A DNA stretch of 64,000 nt from Lachnospiraceae bacterium. Lineage in GTDB: Bacteria > Bacillota > Clostridia > Lachnospirales > Lachnospiraceae. Shown one piece after another: positions 33,666-43,129 of this stretch. The DNA lies in contig JAEEUS010000001.1 of assembly GCA_016290615.1 (NCBI GenBank), positions 62,001-126,000 of the forward strand, given 5' to 3'. The translations under genes and the position numbers were made by a program. The notes beneath the pieces were generated by a model. That model made no database searches and was not told the DNA's origin. It saw only the letters and a list, made by a program, of their open reading frames with translations. Position 1 is the stretch's first letter; each line of letters opens with the position of its first letter.

Positions 33666-34496
33666 TTATTTTCTCTTGCCCATGATACGTAAGAGTTTCA
33701 AGAAGAGGTTGATGAAATCAAGATACAGCTGGAATGCACCGAAAAGTGCAAGGCTGTTTTCTGATTCAACCGTTGAATACATAGCCATCTGCTTGATCTT
33801 CTGTGTATCGTAAGCTGTAAGTCCTACAAAGATAACAACACCGATTATCGAGATCACAAGATCAAACATCGAATTGCGAAGGAATACAAGGTTTACAAGA
33901 CTTGCAAGGATAATACCTATAAGTCCCATCAGGCACATAGAACCGATACCTGTAAGATCCTTATTTGTCGTAAGACCTATGATAGCCATTGCAGCGAACA
34001 TGCCGGCCGTTACAAAGAATGTAGCTGCTATGCTCGTTCCTGTGTATGCAAGTATGATCACTGAAAATGTCATACCGGTCAGGAATGAATAAACGGTATA
34101 GAGTATTCCGGCAAGAACCGCATTATTCTTCTTTACTGCTGAGTTTCCGATCAGAACTATAGCTATCTCGGCAATGAGAAGTATGAAGAATGTTCCGCCG
34201 CTTAACATCTTTATTGCTGTTGCAGGGCTTGTGATGAGAGCTGCGAATGCTGTTATCACAAGTGCTACCACCATGAACAAGAATGACTTTGTAACAACCT
34301 TCTCGGTCGCGATGGTCTTAAGTCCGTCCATGCCTGTAGGTCCTACATAGCTTGCATTCTGATAGCTTTCAGAACCCATGTCTCCCTGATAGCTGTTTGC
34401 ACCGGGTGTGAATGCATCATATCCGTAACCGGGCATATCAGCTGAACTATTATCATAATTGTAATTGTTTGCGCTGTCGTAATTATAATCGCTCAT
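33666..34496 (-). CDS. Bax inhibitor-1/YccA-family membrane protein
   Basis: 276 residues with a disordered Asn/Tyr-rich cytoplasmic N-terminus (about 70 residues, SDYNYDSANNYNYDNSS) and seven predicted membrane helices in the BI-1 domain, ending with the family's GLTAYDTQKIK and ALFGAFQLYLDFINLFLKLLRI signatures. Family members are pH-sensitive ion-leak channels or act in membrane protein quality control. Strong ribosome site AAAGGAGG. Monocistronic, ended by the terminator at 33619-33646; only a weak CATAAT -10 is visible upstream. Confidence 0.92.
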   Translation of the reverse strand: MSDYNYDSANNYNYDNSSADMPGYGYDAFTPGANSYQGDMGSESYQNASYVGPTGMDGLKTIATEKVVTKSFLFMVVALVITAFAALITSPATAIKMLSGGTFFILLIAEIAIVLIGNSAVKKNNAVLAGILYTVYSFLTGMTFSVIILAYTGTSIAATFFVTAGMFAAMAIIGLTTNKDLTGIGSMCLMGLIGIILASLVNLVFLRNSMFDLVISIIGVVIFVGLTAYDTQKIKQMAMYSTVESENSLALFGAFQLYLDFINLFLKLLRIMGKRK

Positions 34497-34573
34497 AGTG
34501 AACCTCCTTTTTAGTCCCTACGCAAATTATGCCATAGAATCTGTGTTTTTACTATGATAAATTAATAAATTAT

Positions 34574-35236
34574 CTATAAATTTTTATCTATCAGAATTGC
34601 ACATATCATCTTCGGATCGCTGCCCACACCGTTTATCGCTTCTCTTAAAGTGGGATAGTATTTTGATCTGCTTCGCGCGTTATGAGGTCTAAATCCGTTC
34701 TCATCCTTTGTAAAGGTTATGGTATGTATCTGTGAATAAAGAGTTTTTCTGTCATTGTAAACGGTCGCGATCGCAAGCTCGCAGTTAGGATCGATGTTTT
34801 CCTCTTTCCATACGATCCTGCACTTTACCCCGTGCTTTAAAAGGTGTCTTCTTATTGCCAAAGGAGATGAGCCTATGACTCCCTTTAAGGAAGCTCCGCT
34901 CTTTTCAAACTCCTCTATGAGATCACCTATAAGACCGGCTTTACTTTCCTTTTTAAGGTCATACAGCACATTATAGACTGCCATGATCTCACAGCCAGAA
35001 AAAGCCATCGTCGATCTTCCGAACTTTACATCCTTCCATTCGCTCTGGTTTTCTATATATCCCGACTTGTAAGGTGAGCTGTCGCTGTTTAACACCTTTT
35101 CGTTATTAATCCTGTTTTCTCTTCTTATCGATTTTTTTATATATATCAGCCTGTCAAGGACACCGTATACAAACACCACCAGACGTGGTGAAACATGTGA
35201 AGGTATCCACCGGGCGATCTTTTGCTTTATTTCCAT
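34574..35236 (-). CDS. C39-like papain-fold protein, probable cysteine peptidase
   Basis: 220 residues. The order Gln64 (NQSEW), Cys82 in SGCEIMAVYNVL, His171 in IHTITF and Asn186 in PHNAR is the oxyanion-Gln/Cys/His/Asn set of C39-type papain folds. There is no clear signal peptide, although residues 18-33 are moderately hydrophobic, so it may be cytoplasmic or peripherally membrane-bound. It lies 5 nt behind pth and appears to be the third gene of mfd-pth-C39. No leader-peptide substrate or ABC partner is adjacent. The family call is by motif, not by search. Confidence 0.6.
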   Translation of the reverse strand: MEIKQKIARWIPSHVSPRLVVFVYGVLDRLIYIKKSIRRENRINNEKVLNSDSSPYKSGYIENQSEWKDVKFGRSTMAFSGCEIMAVYNVLYDLKKESKAGLIGDLIEEFEKSGASLKGVIGSSPLAIRRHLLKHGVKCRIVWKEENIDPNCELAIATVYNDRKTLYSQIHTITFTKDENGFRPHNARSRSKYYPTLREAINGVGSDPKMICAILIDKNL

Positions 35237-35241
35237 TGCAT

Positions 35242-35805
35242 TTACCCGTTGATTCTGTTCATGGCTTCATCACACATGTCATGAACAAGAAGAGGCATCG
35301 CTTCGCTGACTTTGTCGGCACTCTCTTCTATGATCTTTTTATCATCTGATGAAAAATGTCCCAGAACATAGTCTGCCAGATCCATGCGCGGCGGCTTTTC
35401 TCCTATGCCTATCTTTACCCTGACAAACACATCGCTACCGAGGTGGCTTATTATGCTCTTTATTCCGTTATGTCCTCCGGCACTGCCTTTTTTACGTATG
35501 CGGATCTTTCCGACTTCCATGGATGTATCATCATAGATGATGCAGACATTTGTCTCAGTATCGACCTTGAAGTAATCAGCTACTTCACGTACTGCCTCGC
35601 CGCTTAAGTTCATATAGGTCAAAGGCTTGACAAGAACAACTCTTTCACCGTCTATCACGCCTTTACCTATAACGGATTTAAACTTTCGCTCCACAATGTC
35701 GATCCCGTATCTGTCAGCGATCTTGTCTATCGTCACATATCCCGTATTATGTCTTGTATTGTCATACTTTTTGCCCGGATTACCCAGACCAACTATTATA
35801 TACAT
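35242..35805 (-). CDS. pth: peptidyl-tRNA hydrolase
   Basis: 187 residues, cleaves peptidyl-tRNA released during translation. Seen: IVGLGNPGKKYDNTRHNTGY with the catalytic His, KPLTYMNLSGEAV, DDTSMEVGKIRIRKKGSAGGHNGIKSI and VRVKIGIGEKP. Two bases behind mfd, an arrangement common in Firmicutes (often pth-mfd; here mfd-pth). Complete and unremarkable. Confidence 0.97.
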   Translation of the reverse strand: MYIIVGLGNPGKKYDNTRHNTGYVTIDKIADRYGIDIVERKFKSVIGKGVIDGERVVLVKPLTYMNLSGEAVREVADYFKVDTETNVCIIYDDTSMEVGKIRIRKKGSAGGHNGIKSIISHLGSDVFVRVKIGIGEKPPRMDLADYVLGHFSSDDKKIIEESADKVSEAMPLLVHDMCDEAMNRING

Positions 35806-35807
35806 AT

Positions 35808-38800
35808 CTATGCGTCCTTATTATCTGATATAAGTATATCATACATGTTGTTTAAGAGTTCATCGACAAACTTTAAAAGGTTTTCCTCGTCTCGCTCTAT
35901 GATGCCCTCTTTTTTGTATGTACATGTAAAATACGGAGTCTTTCCCGTAACGAGTTTTAGTCTTCCCTTGTAGAGCTTTATAAGATCAGGTATCTTTGCA
36001 ACATCTATGAGGGCAGCCGTGTGCATGTTCATGCGAAGCATCTCTCCTGCTGCCTTAAGCTCTGTCACATAGCAGCTGTGAGCTTTTATCCTGAGCAGTG
36101 ATATCCTTATGAGATTATCGGCGGATTTGGGTATCGCGCCGAATCTGTCCTTTAATTCATCCCTGAGGTCATCAGCCTCAGACACTTCCTCAATGGCCGC
36201 TATCCTCTTGTAAACGTCAAGCTTTTGCACCTCGTTTGGAATGTAGTCCACAGGTATGTATGCATCAGCTTCGAGATCTATCTGAGTATCGAATTCATCC
36301 GTCTGGGTGCTTATGCCCTTTGCTTTCTTGACGGCATCGTTTAGCATCTTGCAGTAAAGATCATAGCCGACAGCCTCCATATGTCCGTGCTGAGTCCTTC
36401 CGAGTATGTTTCCGGCGCCTCTTATCTCAAGATCCCTCATGGCTATCTTGAATCCGCTTCCAAGATCTGTATATTCCCTGATGGCCTCAAGTCTTTTCTG
36501 AGCCTGCTCCTTTAACATCTTGTCGCGCTTGTACATGAGGAACGCATATGCGGTCCTGTTAGATCTTCCGACTCTTCCTCTCAACTGATACAGCTGTGAC
36601 AGTCCCATCCTGTCGGAGTCATGAACGATGATTGTATTTACGTTTGATATATCAAGTCCAGTCTCGACTATCGTCGTAGCAACGAGAACATCTATCTCAC
36701 CGTCAATGAAGTCATACATCAGATTCTCAAGCTCACGCTCGTTCATCCGTCCGTGGCCGTAGGCAACATTTGCCTCAGGCACAAGAGCCTGAAGACGCGC
36801 AGTGATATCGGCGATGTCATTTATCCTGTTATATACATAGTAGACCTGGCCTCCTCTGGCCATCTCTCTTACTATGGCTTCACGTATCAGCTCCTCATTG
36901 TATTCCATGACAAAAGTCTGTATCGGAACTCTGTCACCGGGAGCCTCCTCAAGAACAGACATATCCTTTATTCCAACCAGGGACATATGAAGGGTCCTTG
37001 GTATGGGAGTTGCGGAAAGAGTGAGTACATCCACGTTCTGTCTCATCTTTTTAATCTTTTCCTTGTGGGTTACTCCGAATCTCTGCTCCTCATCCACAAC
37101 AAGCAGTCCGAGATCCTTAAAGCTTATATCATCGGACAATAGCCTGTGCGTTCCGATGACTATATCCACAAGACCCTTTTTAATATCCGATACGGTCTGT
37201 TTCTGCTCCTTTGCACTCTTAAATCTTGACAGCATCTGTATCGTTATAGGATAGTCCTTCATGCGCTGCGTAAAGGTATTAAAATGCTGCTGAGCCAGTA
37301 TGGTGGTAGGAACAAGTATCGCGACCTGTTTACTCTCCGTAACAGCCTTAAACGCGGCTCTGATGGCTATCTCCGTTTTACCGTATCCCACATCTCCGCA
37401 GATCAGTCTGTCCATGATCTTATCAGACTCCATATCGGCCTTGGTCTCCGCTATGGCCTTTAACTGATCCTCAGTCTCCTCAAAAGGAAATGTTTCCTCG
37501 AATTCCTTCTGCCATACGGTATCTTCTCCGAATACATAGCCGTTCTTTTCCTGTCTGGCCGCATAGAGCTTTACAAGATCCTGAGCTATGCCGTCTACGG
37601 CAGTCCTTACCCTGGTCTTTGTATTTGTCCATTCCTTGCCGCCGAGCCTATTAAGCTTTGGCTTTTTGGCAGCATCGGCGCTGGCATATTTCTGAACGGA
37701 TCTGAAGCCTGTCGCAAGGACATACAGATTTCCTCCGTCGCGGTAGGATATCTTCATGTAATCCCTTATGACATTTTCAGTCTCGACCTTTTCTATTCCC
37801 TGATATATACCCAGTCCGTGACTCTCGTGGACCACGTAATCTCCGACCTTTAATTCATTAAAGTCGTTGATAGCGGTTCCCTCGTATCTCTTGTGCTTCT
37901 TTTTCTTCTTCGTAACTCCGAAGATGTCGCTCTCGCTTATAACAACGAATTTAAGCAGCGGATATTCAAATCCCCTGAGGACATTTCCGTACATGACGGT
38001 TATCTCGCCGGGGATGAGCTTTCTGTTCATATCCTCGGTATATATGGCAGGAAGATCCCTGTCCATTATGTTGTCTGCCAGTCTCTGAGCTCTCGTTCTT
38101 GAAGGGCATAGCAGTATTATCCTGTAGCCTCTTTTTCTGTACAGCTCAAGATCCTTTATAAGATATTCAAACTGATTCTTATAAGGAGCTATGGATTTGG
38201 CAGTGATATTGCATCTGTAAGCAGCATCGACTATGAGATTTCTGGTCTCAAGAGATGAAAGCTGGATAACGGCATACTTTTCAAAACCGCGTCTTACCTG
38301 ATCGGATGAATACAAAAGGTTCATCTGTCCGGGAAGTATATAGCCCTTAAGTGCCCTGTTTTTCATGCTCTCGTCAAATTCAAGCTCTACTGCCTTTGCA
38401 TGCTCGGCTATCTGAACGGGCTCGTCAAATACAAGAACGGTCTTATCATTATCAAACATCTGAATGAACTGATAAAGATCGTCATAAAAATATGATGCAT
38501 AGCTGTCCAGGTTTACAACTCTTCCAAGCTCTAAAAGATCCTCTTTGAGAGTCTTTACCTGGGTATCTATCCGGTGAGCTTCCTCAGTCTTAAAATCATC
38601 CCTGAAGCTCTTATAGACCCTGTCTTTTTCCTTTTCTATCTTATAAAGACCGTCCCTTAGCATATCCTTTGAAAGTATCATCTCGGATGCGGGAAAGATG
38701 CTGATATTCTCAAGCTCTTCTATAGATCGCTGCGTATCTATGTCAAAGCTTCTTAACGATTCTACCTCATCTCCCCAAAGCTCTATCCTGAACGGATTTG

Positions 38801-39353
38801 TCTCAGTGGTATCAAAGATATCGATGATATCTCCCCTTATGGAAAACTGTCCGGGTTCCTCTACCTGGTAATTTCTTATATATCCTATATCAACAAGATC
38901 GCTAGCAAGCTTCTTTGTATCGATCGTATCGTTCTTAGATATGTTTATGCTTCCTGCCGCGACATGTTCTATCGGCAAAACAGGACTCATCAGTGCATCA
39001 AACGTGGTAACGACGGTAAAGGGCGTATCTTCAACGATGCTCTTTAATACCTTAAGTCTTTCGCTGACAAGTTTGTTTCCGTGAATGTCAGCCTGATAGA
39101 ATATAAGATCCTTTGCGGGATAAAAGAGCACATTTTCACCGTAGAGCTTAAGATCCTCTGCGATCTCCTTTACTCTTAAGTCACTGTAAGTAGCGATGAT
39201 CTTATACTTAAAACCATCGCTTAATCCCTGTGCTATATGGATCTTCTGGGAATCCGAACATCCCGAGAGAGATACTGCCTTTTTCTTTGAGAGAGTCTTT
39301 ATGATGCCCTCATGATCGGACAGCTCTCTTATCACGTCTGTTAGTGTATTCAT
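35808..39353 (-). CDS. mfd: transcription-repair coupling factor
   Basis: 1181 residues, normal length. It removes stalled RNA polymerase from DNA lesions and recruits UvrA. Order: UvrB-like N-terminus, CarD-like RNA polymerase domain (LKVGDYVVHESHGLGIYQG), helicase motifs (GDVGYGKTEIAIRAAFKAV, VDEEQRFGVTHKEKIK, LSATPIPRTLH, LRGRVGRSNR) and the C-terminal TRCF domain. Upstream of the ATG at 39353 no ribosome site is visible, and a TACAAT lies eight bases away, suggesting a near-leaderless mRNA. pth follows with a two-base gap. Confidence 0.97.
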   Translation of the reverse strand: MNTLTDVIRELSDHEGIIKTLSKKKAVSLSGCSDSQKIHIAQGLSDGFKYKIIATYSDLRVKEIAEDLKLYGENVLFYPAKDLIFYQADIHGNKLVSERLKVLKSIVEDTPFTVVTTFDALMSPVLPIEHVAAGSINISKNDTIDTKKLASDLVDIGYIRNYQVEEPGQFSIRGDIIDIFDTTETNPFRIELWGDEVESLRSFDIDTQRSIEELENISIFPASEMILSKDMLRDGLYKIEKEKDRVYKSFRDDFKTEEAHRIDTQVKTLKEDLLELGRVVNLDSYASYFYDDLYQFIQMFDNDKTVLVFDEPVQIAEHAKAVELEFDESMKNRALKGYILPGQMNLLYSSDQVRRGFEKYAVIQLSSLETRNLIVDAAYRCNITAKSIAPYKNQFEYLIKDLELYRKRGYRIILLCPSRTRAQRLADNIMDRDLPAIYTEDMNRKLIPGEITVMYGNVLRGFEYPLLKFVVISESDIFGVTKKKKKHKRYEGTAINDFNELKVGDYVVHESHGLGIYQGIEKVETENVIRDYMKISYRDGGNLYVLATGFRSVQKYASADAAKKPKLNRLGGKEWTNTKTRVRTAVDGIAQDLVKLYAARQEKNGYVFGEDTVWQKEFEETFPFEETEDQLKAIAETKADMESDKIMDRLICGDVGYGKTEIAIRAAFKAVTESKQVAILVPTTILAQQHFNTFTQRMKDYPITIQMLSRFKSAKEQKQTVSDIKKGLVDIVIGTHRLLSDDISFKDLGLLVVDEEQRFGVTHKEKIKKMRQNVDVLTLSATPIPRTLHMSLVGIKDMSVLEEAPGDRVPIQTFVMEYNEELIREAIVREMARGGQVYYVYNRINDIADITARLQALVPEANVAYGHGRMNERELENLMYDFIDGEIDVLVATTIVETGLDISNVNTIIVHDSDRMGLSQLYQLRGRVGRSNRTAYAFLMYKRDKMLKEQAQKRLEAIREYTDLGSGFKIAMRDLEIRGAGNILGRTQHGHMEAVGYDLYCKMLNDAVKKAKGISTQTDEFDTQIDLEADAYIPVDYIPNEVQKLDVYKRIAAIEEVSEADDLRDELKDRFGAIPKSADNLIRISLLRIKAHSCYVTELKAAGEMLRMNMHTAALIDVAKIPDLIKLYKGRLKLVTGKTPYFTCTYKKEGIIERDEENLLKFVDELLNNMYDILISDNKDA

Positions 39354-39361
39354 GCCATATC

Positions 39362-39390
39362 ATTGTAGCAAAAGAGAAGCCGCAGGTAAA
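39362..39390 (-). promoter_or_regulatory. candidate promoter of mfd
   Basis: Minus strand: -35 TTTACC (39385-39390), 17-nt spacer, -10 TACAAT (39362-39367). The -35 lies in the loop of the spoVG terminator. Start predicted within about two bases of the mfd ATG. Confidence 0.4.
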
Positions 39391-39405
39391 TCCCGCAGCT
39401 TCTCT
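39366..39405 (-). terminator. rho-independent terminator of glgC-glgD-spoVG
   Basis: Minus strand AGAGAAGCTGCGGG, loop ATTTA, CCTGCGGCTTCTCT (14-bp stem with two G-U pairs), then TTTTGC. It begins 34 nt past the spoVG stop. Confidence 0.88.
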
Positions 39406-39439
39406 TTAACCCCATATTGTCTCTGAAAAAACTTATTTC

Positions 39440-39715
39440 CTAGACAGGTTCATCCTCGTCATCCTTAGCCTTCTCATAGGCCTCAAGGATTATCCTCTGA
39501 ATGCTGTCTCTGGTCGCAGAATTGATCGGATGAGCGATATCCCTGTATTCTCCGTCCGTAGCCTTCTTGCTGGGCATCGCGATGAATAACCCCTTTTCAC
39601 CCTCGATGACCTTGATGTCATGAACCACAAACTCGTCGTCTATAGTGATCGATACGATGGCTCTCATCTTGCTTTCTTTTGATATCTTGCGTACCCTTAC
39701 ATCTGTAATCTTCAT
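39440..39715 (-). CDS. spoVG: SpoVG family nucleic-acid-binding regulator
   Basis: 91 residues, matching Spo[50 protein letters not shown] and ahpIns...AYEKAKDDE. SpoVG proteins bind DNA and RNA and affect septation, capsule and other traits, so presence alone does not imply sporulation. It lies 16 nt behind glgD and ends at a terminator, so it is in the glycogen-synthesis operon. Confidence 0.95.
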   Translation of the reverse strand: MKITDVRVRKISKESKMRAIVSITIDDEFVVHDIKVIEGEKGLFIAMPSKKATDGEYRDIAHPINSATRDSIQRIILEAYEKAKDDEDEPV

Positions 39716-39731
39716 AAGCTCATTCCCTTCA

Positions 39732-40850
39732 TTACATCACATATCTGTCTGTATGCTCAACAACTACTTCTATTCCGTTCTCTCCCTTGTGGTAAGAGTT
39801 GGCTCTTATCGTGCCGTGGCTCTCCACAATGCAGTTTTCGATATATGAATTATCTCCGATGTAAACATCATTAAGGATAATGGAATTCTTAATGGTACAG
39901 TTGTTTCCGATGAATGTCTGTCTGAATATGACAGAATCCTCAACGGTACCGTTTACGATCGTTCCGCTAGCTACTAAGCTGTTCATGATCTTTGCACCGA
40001 CATTGTATTTGGCGGGAGGAAGATCATCAACCTTTGAGTAGATATCCGGATAGGTCTTGAAGAAGTAATCCCTTACCTCTGGTTTTAAGAAATCCATGTT
40101 CGCAGAGAAGTAATCATTTACTGAAGCGATATTCTTCCAGTATGAATTTATCTTGTATCCGTAGATCCTCTTCTGACCCTTGTATCTGATAAGGATATCT
40201 CTTACGAAATCGTATCTGTCTTCTTCAGCACACTTCTCGATCATCTCTACAAGAAGTCTTCTTCTGATGATATAGATACCGCAGCTGATCGTATTTGATC
40301 TTGCTACAACTGCCTTCTCCTCAAAATCCTCTATCCTGCAGTCATCATCAAGCTTTACCGTTCCGTAGCGATCCACATTTGCATCAGGATCCATATCCTT
40401 GCATACAACAGTGATATCAGCCTTCTTTTCGATGTGATACTCAAGCACCTTGTTAAAATCGAGCTTGTATACACAGTCAGCAGAAGCTATAACAACATAC
40501 GGCTCATGGCTTGATTTAAGGAATGACAGGTTCTGATAGATGGCATCAGCCGTTCCTCTGTACCAGAAGCTGTTATCAGCCGTTACAGCCGGTGTGAATA
40601 CGAAAAGTCCGCCCTGCTTACGTCCGAAATCCCACCACTTTGATGAACTGAGATGCTCGTTTAGGCTTCTCGCATTGTACTGGGTGAATACGGCTACTTT
40701 CTGTATATGAGAGTTAGACATGTTGCTGAGTGCAAAGTCTATCGCTCTGTAGCTTCCGGCTATCGGCATTGCGCCTATGGCTCTTTTCTGTGACAATTCT
40801 CTCATACGGTGGTTGTTACCGCCCGCAAGTATAATTCCTATCGCTCTCAT
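39732..40850 (-). CDS. glgD: glucose-1-phosphate adenylyltransferase, GlgD subunit
   Basis: 372 residues. Nucleotidyltransferase start [24 protein letters not shown], which departs from GlgC (the Arg/Lys-rich catalytic loop is changed), and a C-terminal left-handed beta-helix of hexapeptide repeats. In Firmicutes GlgD is a regulatory partner of GlgC. Overlaps glgC by four bases, so the subunits are translated together. Makes ADP-glucose for glycogen with GlgC. Confidence 0.94.
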   Translation of the reverse strand: MRAIGIILAGGNNHRMRELSQKRAIGAMPIAGSYRAIDFALSNMSNSHIQKVAVFTQYNARSLNEHLSSSKWWDFGRKQGGLFVFTPAVTADNSFWYRGTADAIYQNLSFLKSSHEPYVVIASADCVYKLDFNKVLEYHIEKKADITVVCKDMDPDANVDRYGTVKLDDDCRIEDFEEKAVVARSNTISCGIYIIRRRLLVEMIEKCAEEDRYDFVRDILIRYKGQKRIYGYKINSYWKNIASVNDYFSANMDFLKPEVRDYFFKTYPDIYSKVDDLPPAKYNVGAKIMNSLVASGTIVNGTVEDSVIFRQTFIGNNCTIKNSIILNDVYIGDNSYIENCIVESHGTIRANSYHKGENGIEVVVEHTDRYVM

Positions 40851-42121
40851 ACACTTTCACCTGCCTTAATCAATGTCTTACCACTTGCCAGTGTATTGTT
40901 CTGATAATCCGAATAAACAGTTTCACCGAAGATGCATGTATTCTTTCCAACAGTTATGTTTTCTGGAATGATGCTCTTTTCACCTATGCACACCAGTCCG
41001 CTGTTATAGATGTGAGGATCAGTCTCGTTTTCAACCTCATCCCCTATTCCGAAGCGGCAGTTATTCTTTATCTCTACATTCTCGGCTACGATAGTCTTAT
41101 AAACTTCGCAGTTGTCACCGATAACGGTGTTGTTCATTATGATCGAATCTCTGATTATCGTGTTCTTTCCGATCGTTACACCGCATCCGATTACCGAGTT
41201 GTAAACCTTTCCGTAGATATCGGAGCCTTCACCTATGATACTCTTTTCAACCTCGCTCTCCTTTGAGAAATACTGAGGAGGAAGTATATCCGACTTGGTG
41301 TAGATCTTCCAGTACTCTTCGTAGAGATTGAACTCTGGAACGATATCGATGAGCTCCATGTTTGCTTCCCAGTATGAATGAAGAGTACCTACATCCTTCC
41401 AGTAGCCGTTGAACTCATATGCATAAAGCGGACATCCCTTATCATGACAGTAGGGGATGATATGCTTACCGAAATCAAGTCCGGGCTGATCTGCCATTGC
41501 GATAAGAGCTTCCTTTAATGTCTTCCAGTTGAAGATATATATACCCATTGATGCCAGATTGCTTCTGGGATTTGCGGGCTTTTCCTCAAAATCGGTGATC
41601 TTGCGGTTCTCATCCGTGATCATGATACCGAAACGCTTTGCCTCCTCCATGGGAACAGGCATAACAGCTATGGTGCATTCAGACTTGTTCTGCTTGTGGA
41701 AATCAAGCATTACCTCATAGTCCATCTTGTATATATGGTCTCCTGAAAGGATCAGTATATACTCGGGATTGAAGCTCTCCATGTAGTCTATGTTCTGATA
41801 TATGGCATTTGCGGTACCTGTATACCATTCACTGTTTGTGCTCTTCTCATACGGAGGAAGCACAGTAACACCGCCGATATTTCTGTCCAGATCCCACGGG
41901 ATACCTATGCCGATATGAGTATTCAGTCTCAAAGGCTGATACTGAGTAAGAACACCTACAGTGTCCACTCCGGAGTTGATACAGTTACTTAACGGGAAAT
42001 CAATGATACGGTATTTTCCACCAAAAGATACCGCCGGCTTTGCAACCTTAGACGTTAGAACTCCCAGCCTGCTGCCCTGACCACCGGCCAGAAGCATGGC
42101 AATCATTTCCTTCTTGATCAT
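40847..42121 (-). CDS. glgC: glucose-1-phosphate adenylyltransferase, GlgC catalytic subunit
   Basis: 424 residues from the ATG at 42121 (ribosome site GAGGTGA); the longer frame from 42175 overlaps the operator region and is less likely. Typical [22 protein letters not shown], a [24 protein letters not shown] and ITDFEEKP, then hexapeptide beta-helix repeats. First gene of glgC-glgD-spoVG. A promoter (42190-42218) with palindromes on both sides lies upstream. Confidence 0.96.
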   Translation of the reverse strand: MIKKEMIAMLLAGGQGSRLGVLTSKVAKPAVSFGGKYRIIDFPLSNCINSGVDTVGVLTQYQPLRLNTHIGIGIPWDLDRNIGGVTVLPPYEKSTNSEWYTGTANAIYQNIDYMESFNPEYILILSGDHIYKMDYEVMLDFHKQNKSECTIAVMPVPMEEAKRFGIMITDENRKITDFEEKPANPRSNLASMGIYIFNWKTLKEALIAMADQPGLDFGKHIIPYCHDKGCPLYAYEFNGYWKDVGTLHSYWEANMELIDIVPEFNLYEEYWKIYTKSDILPPQYFSKESEVEKSIIGEGSDIYGKVYNSVIGCGVTIGKNTIIRDSIIMNNTVIGDNCEVYKTIVAENVEIKNNCRFGIGDEVENETDPHIYNSGLVCIGEKSIIPENITVGKNTCIFGETVYSDYQNNTLASGKTLIKAGESV

Positions 42122-42170
42122 GTCTTCACCTCTTCTGTCGTAATATTGAGTCGATTTTGCTGTCAAAAGG

Positions 42171-42184
42171 TACAATAAATTGTA
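42171..42184. promoter_or_regulatory. palindrome at the glgC start site
   Basis: TACAAT-AA-ATTGTA, perfect 6-bp arms, overlapping the predicted transcription start (near 42183). Confidence 0.45.
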
Positions 42185-42189
42185 TGTAG

Positions 42190-42218
42190 ATTATAGCATA
42201 GAAAGAATTTATTGTGAA
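42190..42218 (-). promoter_or_regulatory. sigma-A promoter of glgC-glgD-spoVG
   Basis: Minus strand: -35 TTCACA (42213-42218), 17-nt spacer, -10 TATAAT (42190-42195). Confidence 0.7.
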
Positions 42219-42254
42219 GTTTTTTAGAATTAATCGCCACTATTTTGTGATTTT

Positions 42255-42271
42255 TTGTGAATATTTCACAA
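42255..42271. promoter_or_regulatory. palindrome TTGTGAA-TAT-TTCACAA, Crp/Fnr-like site
   Basis: Perfect 7-bp arms. The TGTGA / TCACA halves resemble Crp/Fnr-family operators but with a five-base gap (consensus Crp gap is six). A second TTGTGA lies ten bases before it. The centre is about 80 bp upstream of the predicted glgC start, a usual activator distance. Confidence 0.5.
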
Positions 42272-42344
42272 ATTTGTAGACACTATTTTTAAAATATGCT
42301 TTCTATCTTGCGACAAGTCTTTTTTCATACCACAACATCTTGTG

Positions 42345-42381
42345 GAAATGAAAAAGGCCCGTCTCTTTTAAGAGACAGGCC
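42345..42381 (-). terminator. rho-independent terminator of the aquaporin gene
   Basis: Minus strand GGCCTGTCTCT, 4-nt loop, AGAGACGGGCC (11-bp stem with one G-U), then TTTTTCATTT. It begins 20 nt past the stop at 42401. Confidence 0.9.
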
Positions 42382-42400
42382 GTAAATTACAAATTATGTA

Positions 42401-43093
42401 TTAATCCTGCTTTTCAAGTGCCTTGTAAACAACTGCAGAGAGTGCTGCACCTGCAAGAGGACCTACTATGAATACCCAAACGCATGCGATCGGGTCTGTA
42501 TTTCCGTTAAAAGCTGCCACGATAGCGGGACCTATGCTTCTTGCGGGATTAACGCTCGTACCTGTAAGTCCGATACCCAGGATATGAACGACAACAAGTG
42601 TAAAGCCTATAACTACTCCGGCAAATGATCCGTGATCTGCCTTCTTGCTCGTAACACCCAGTATGGCTGTCACAAATATGAATGTGAGCACGATCTCAAC
42701 CAAGAGTCCTGCGATTATGCTTCCGTTAACTCCGCCAAGGCCGTTTGAGCCAAAGCCTCCAGTCATATCCGTTATACCGCCAAGGTTAAAGATAGCTGCC
42801 AGTATGAGTGAACCTGCAAACGCGCCGCAGATCTGGGATATAACATATCCTACAAACTCCTTAACATCCATGCCTCCGCTCATCAATACTCCCAGAGAAA
42901 CAGCTGGATTGATGTGACATCCGGAGATGTTGCCGATCGAATAAGCCATTGCAATGATGGTAAGACCGAATGCGAATGCAGTCAGGATATAGCCTGTGCT
43001 GCCGATGTAATCACATCCGACAAGCATTGCCGTTCCGCATCCAAGAATGACAAGTGTCATTGTTCCGATGAATTCTGCTACATACTTTTTCAT
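42401..43093 (-). CDS. aquaporin (MIP family)
   Basis: 230 residues, six membrane helices and two half-helices carrying the NPA motifs HINPAVSLG (Asn62) and SVNPARSIGPA (Asn182). The second NPA context (GLTGTSVNPARS) is closer to water-selective AqpZ than to GlpF, but pore selectivity was not modelled. It is the last gene behind dnaD-dnaI-prs; a 36-nt gap separates it from prs and it ends at a strong terminator. Confidence 0.92.
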   Translation of the reverse strand: MKKYVAEFIGTMTLVILGCGTAMLVGCDYIGSTGYILTAFAFGLTIIAMAYSIGNISGCHINPAVSLGVLMSGGMDVKEFVGYVISQICGAFAGSLILAAIFNLGGITDMTGGFGSNGLGGVNGSIIAGLLVEIVLTFIFVTAILGVTSKKADHGSFAGVVIGFTLVVVHILGIGLTGTSVNPARSIGPAIVAAFNGNTDPIACVWVFIVGPLAGAALSAVVYKALEKQD

Positions 43094-43129
43094 AGTTTTA
43101 CCCCTTTCGTTTTTCTTGTAACCCGTTTT

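Noticed and set aside
42213-42271. CcpA cre site upstream of glgC
   Set aside because: The palindrome lacks the central CG of cre; the Crp/Fnr-like reading fits better.
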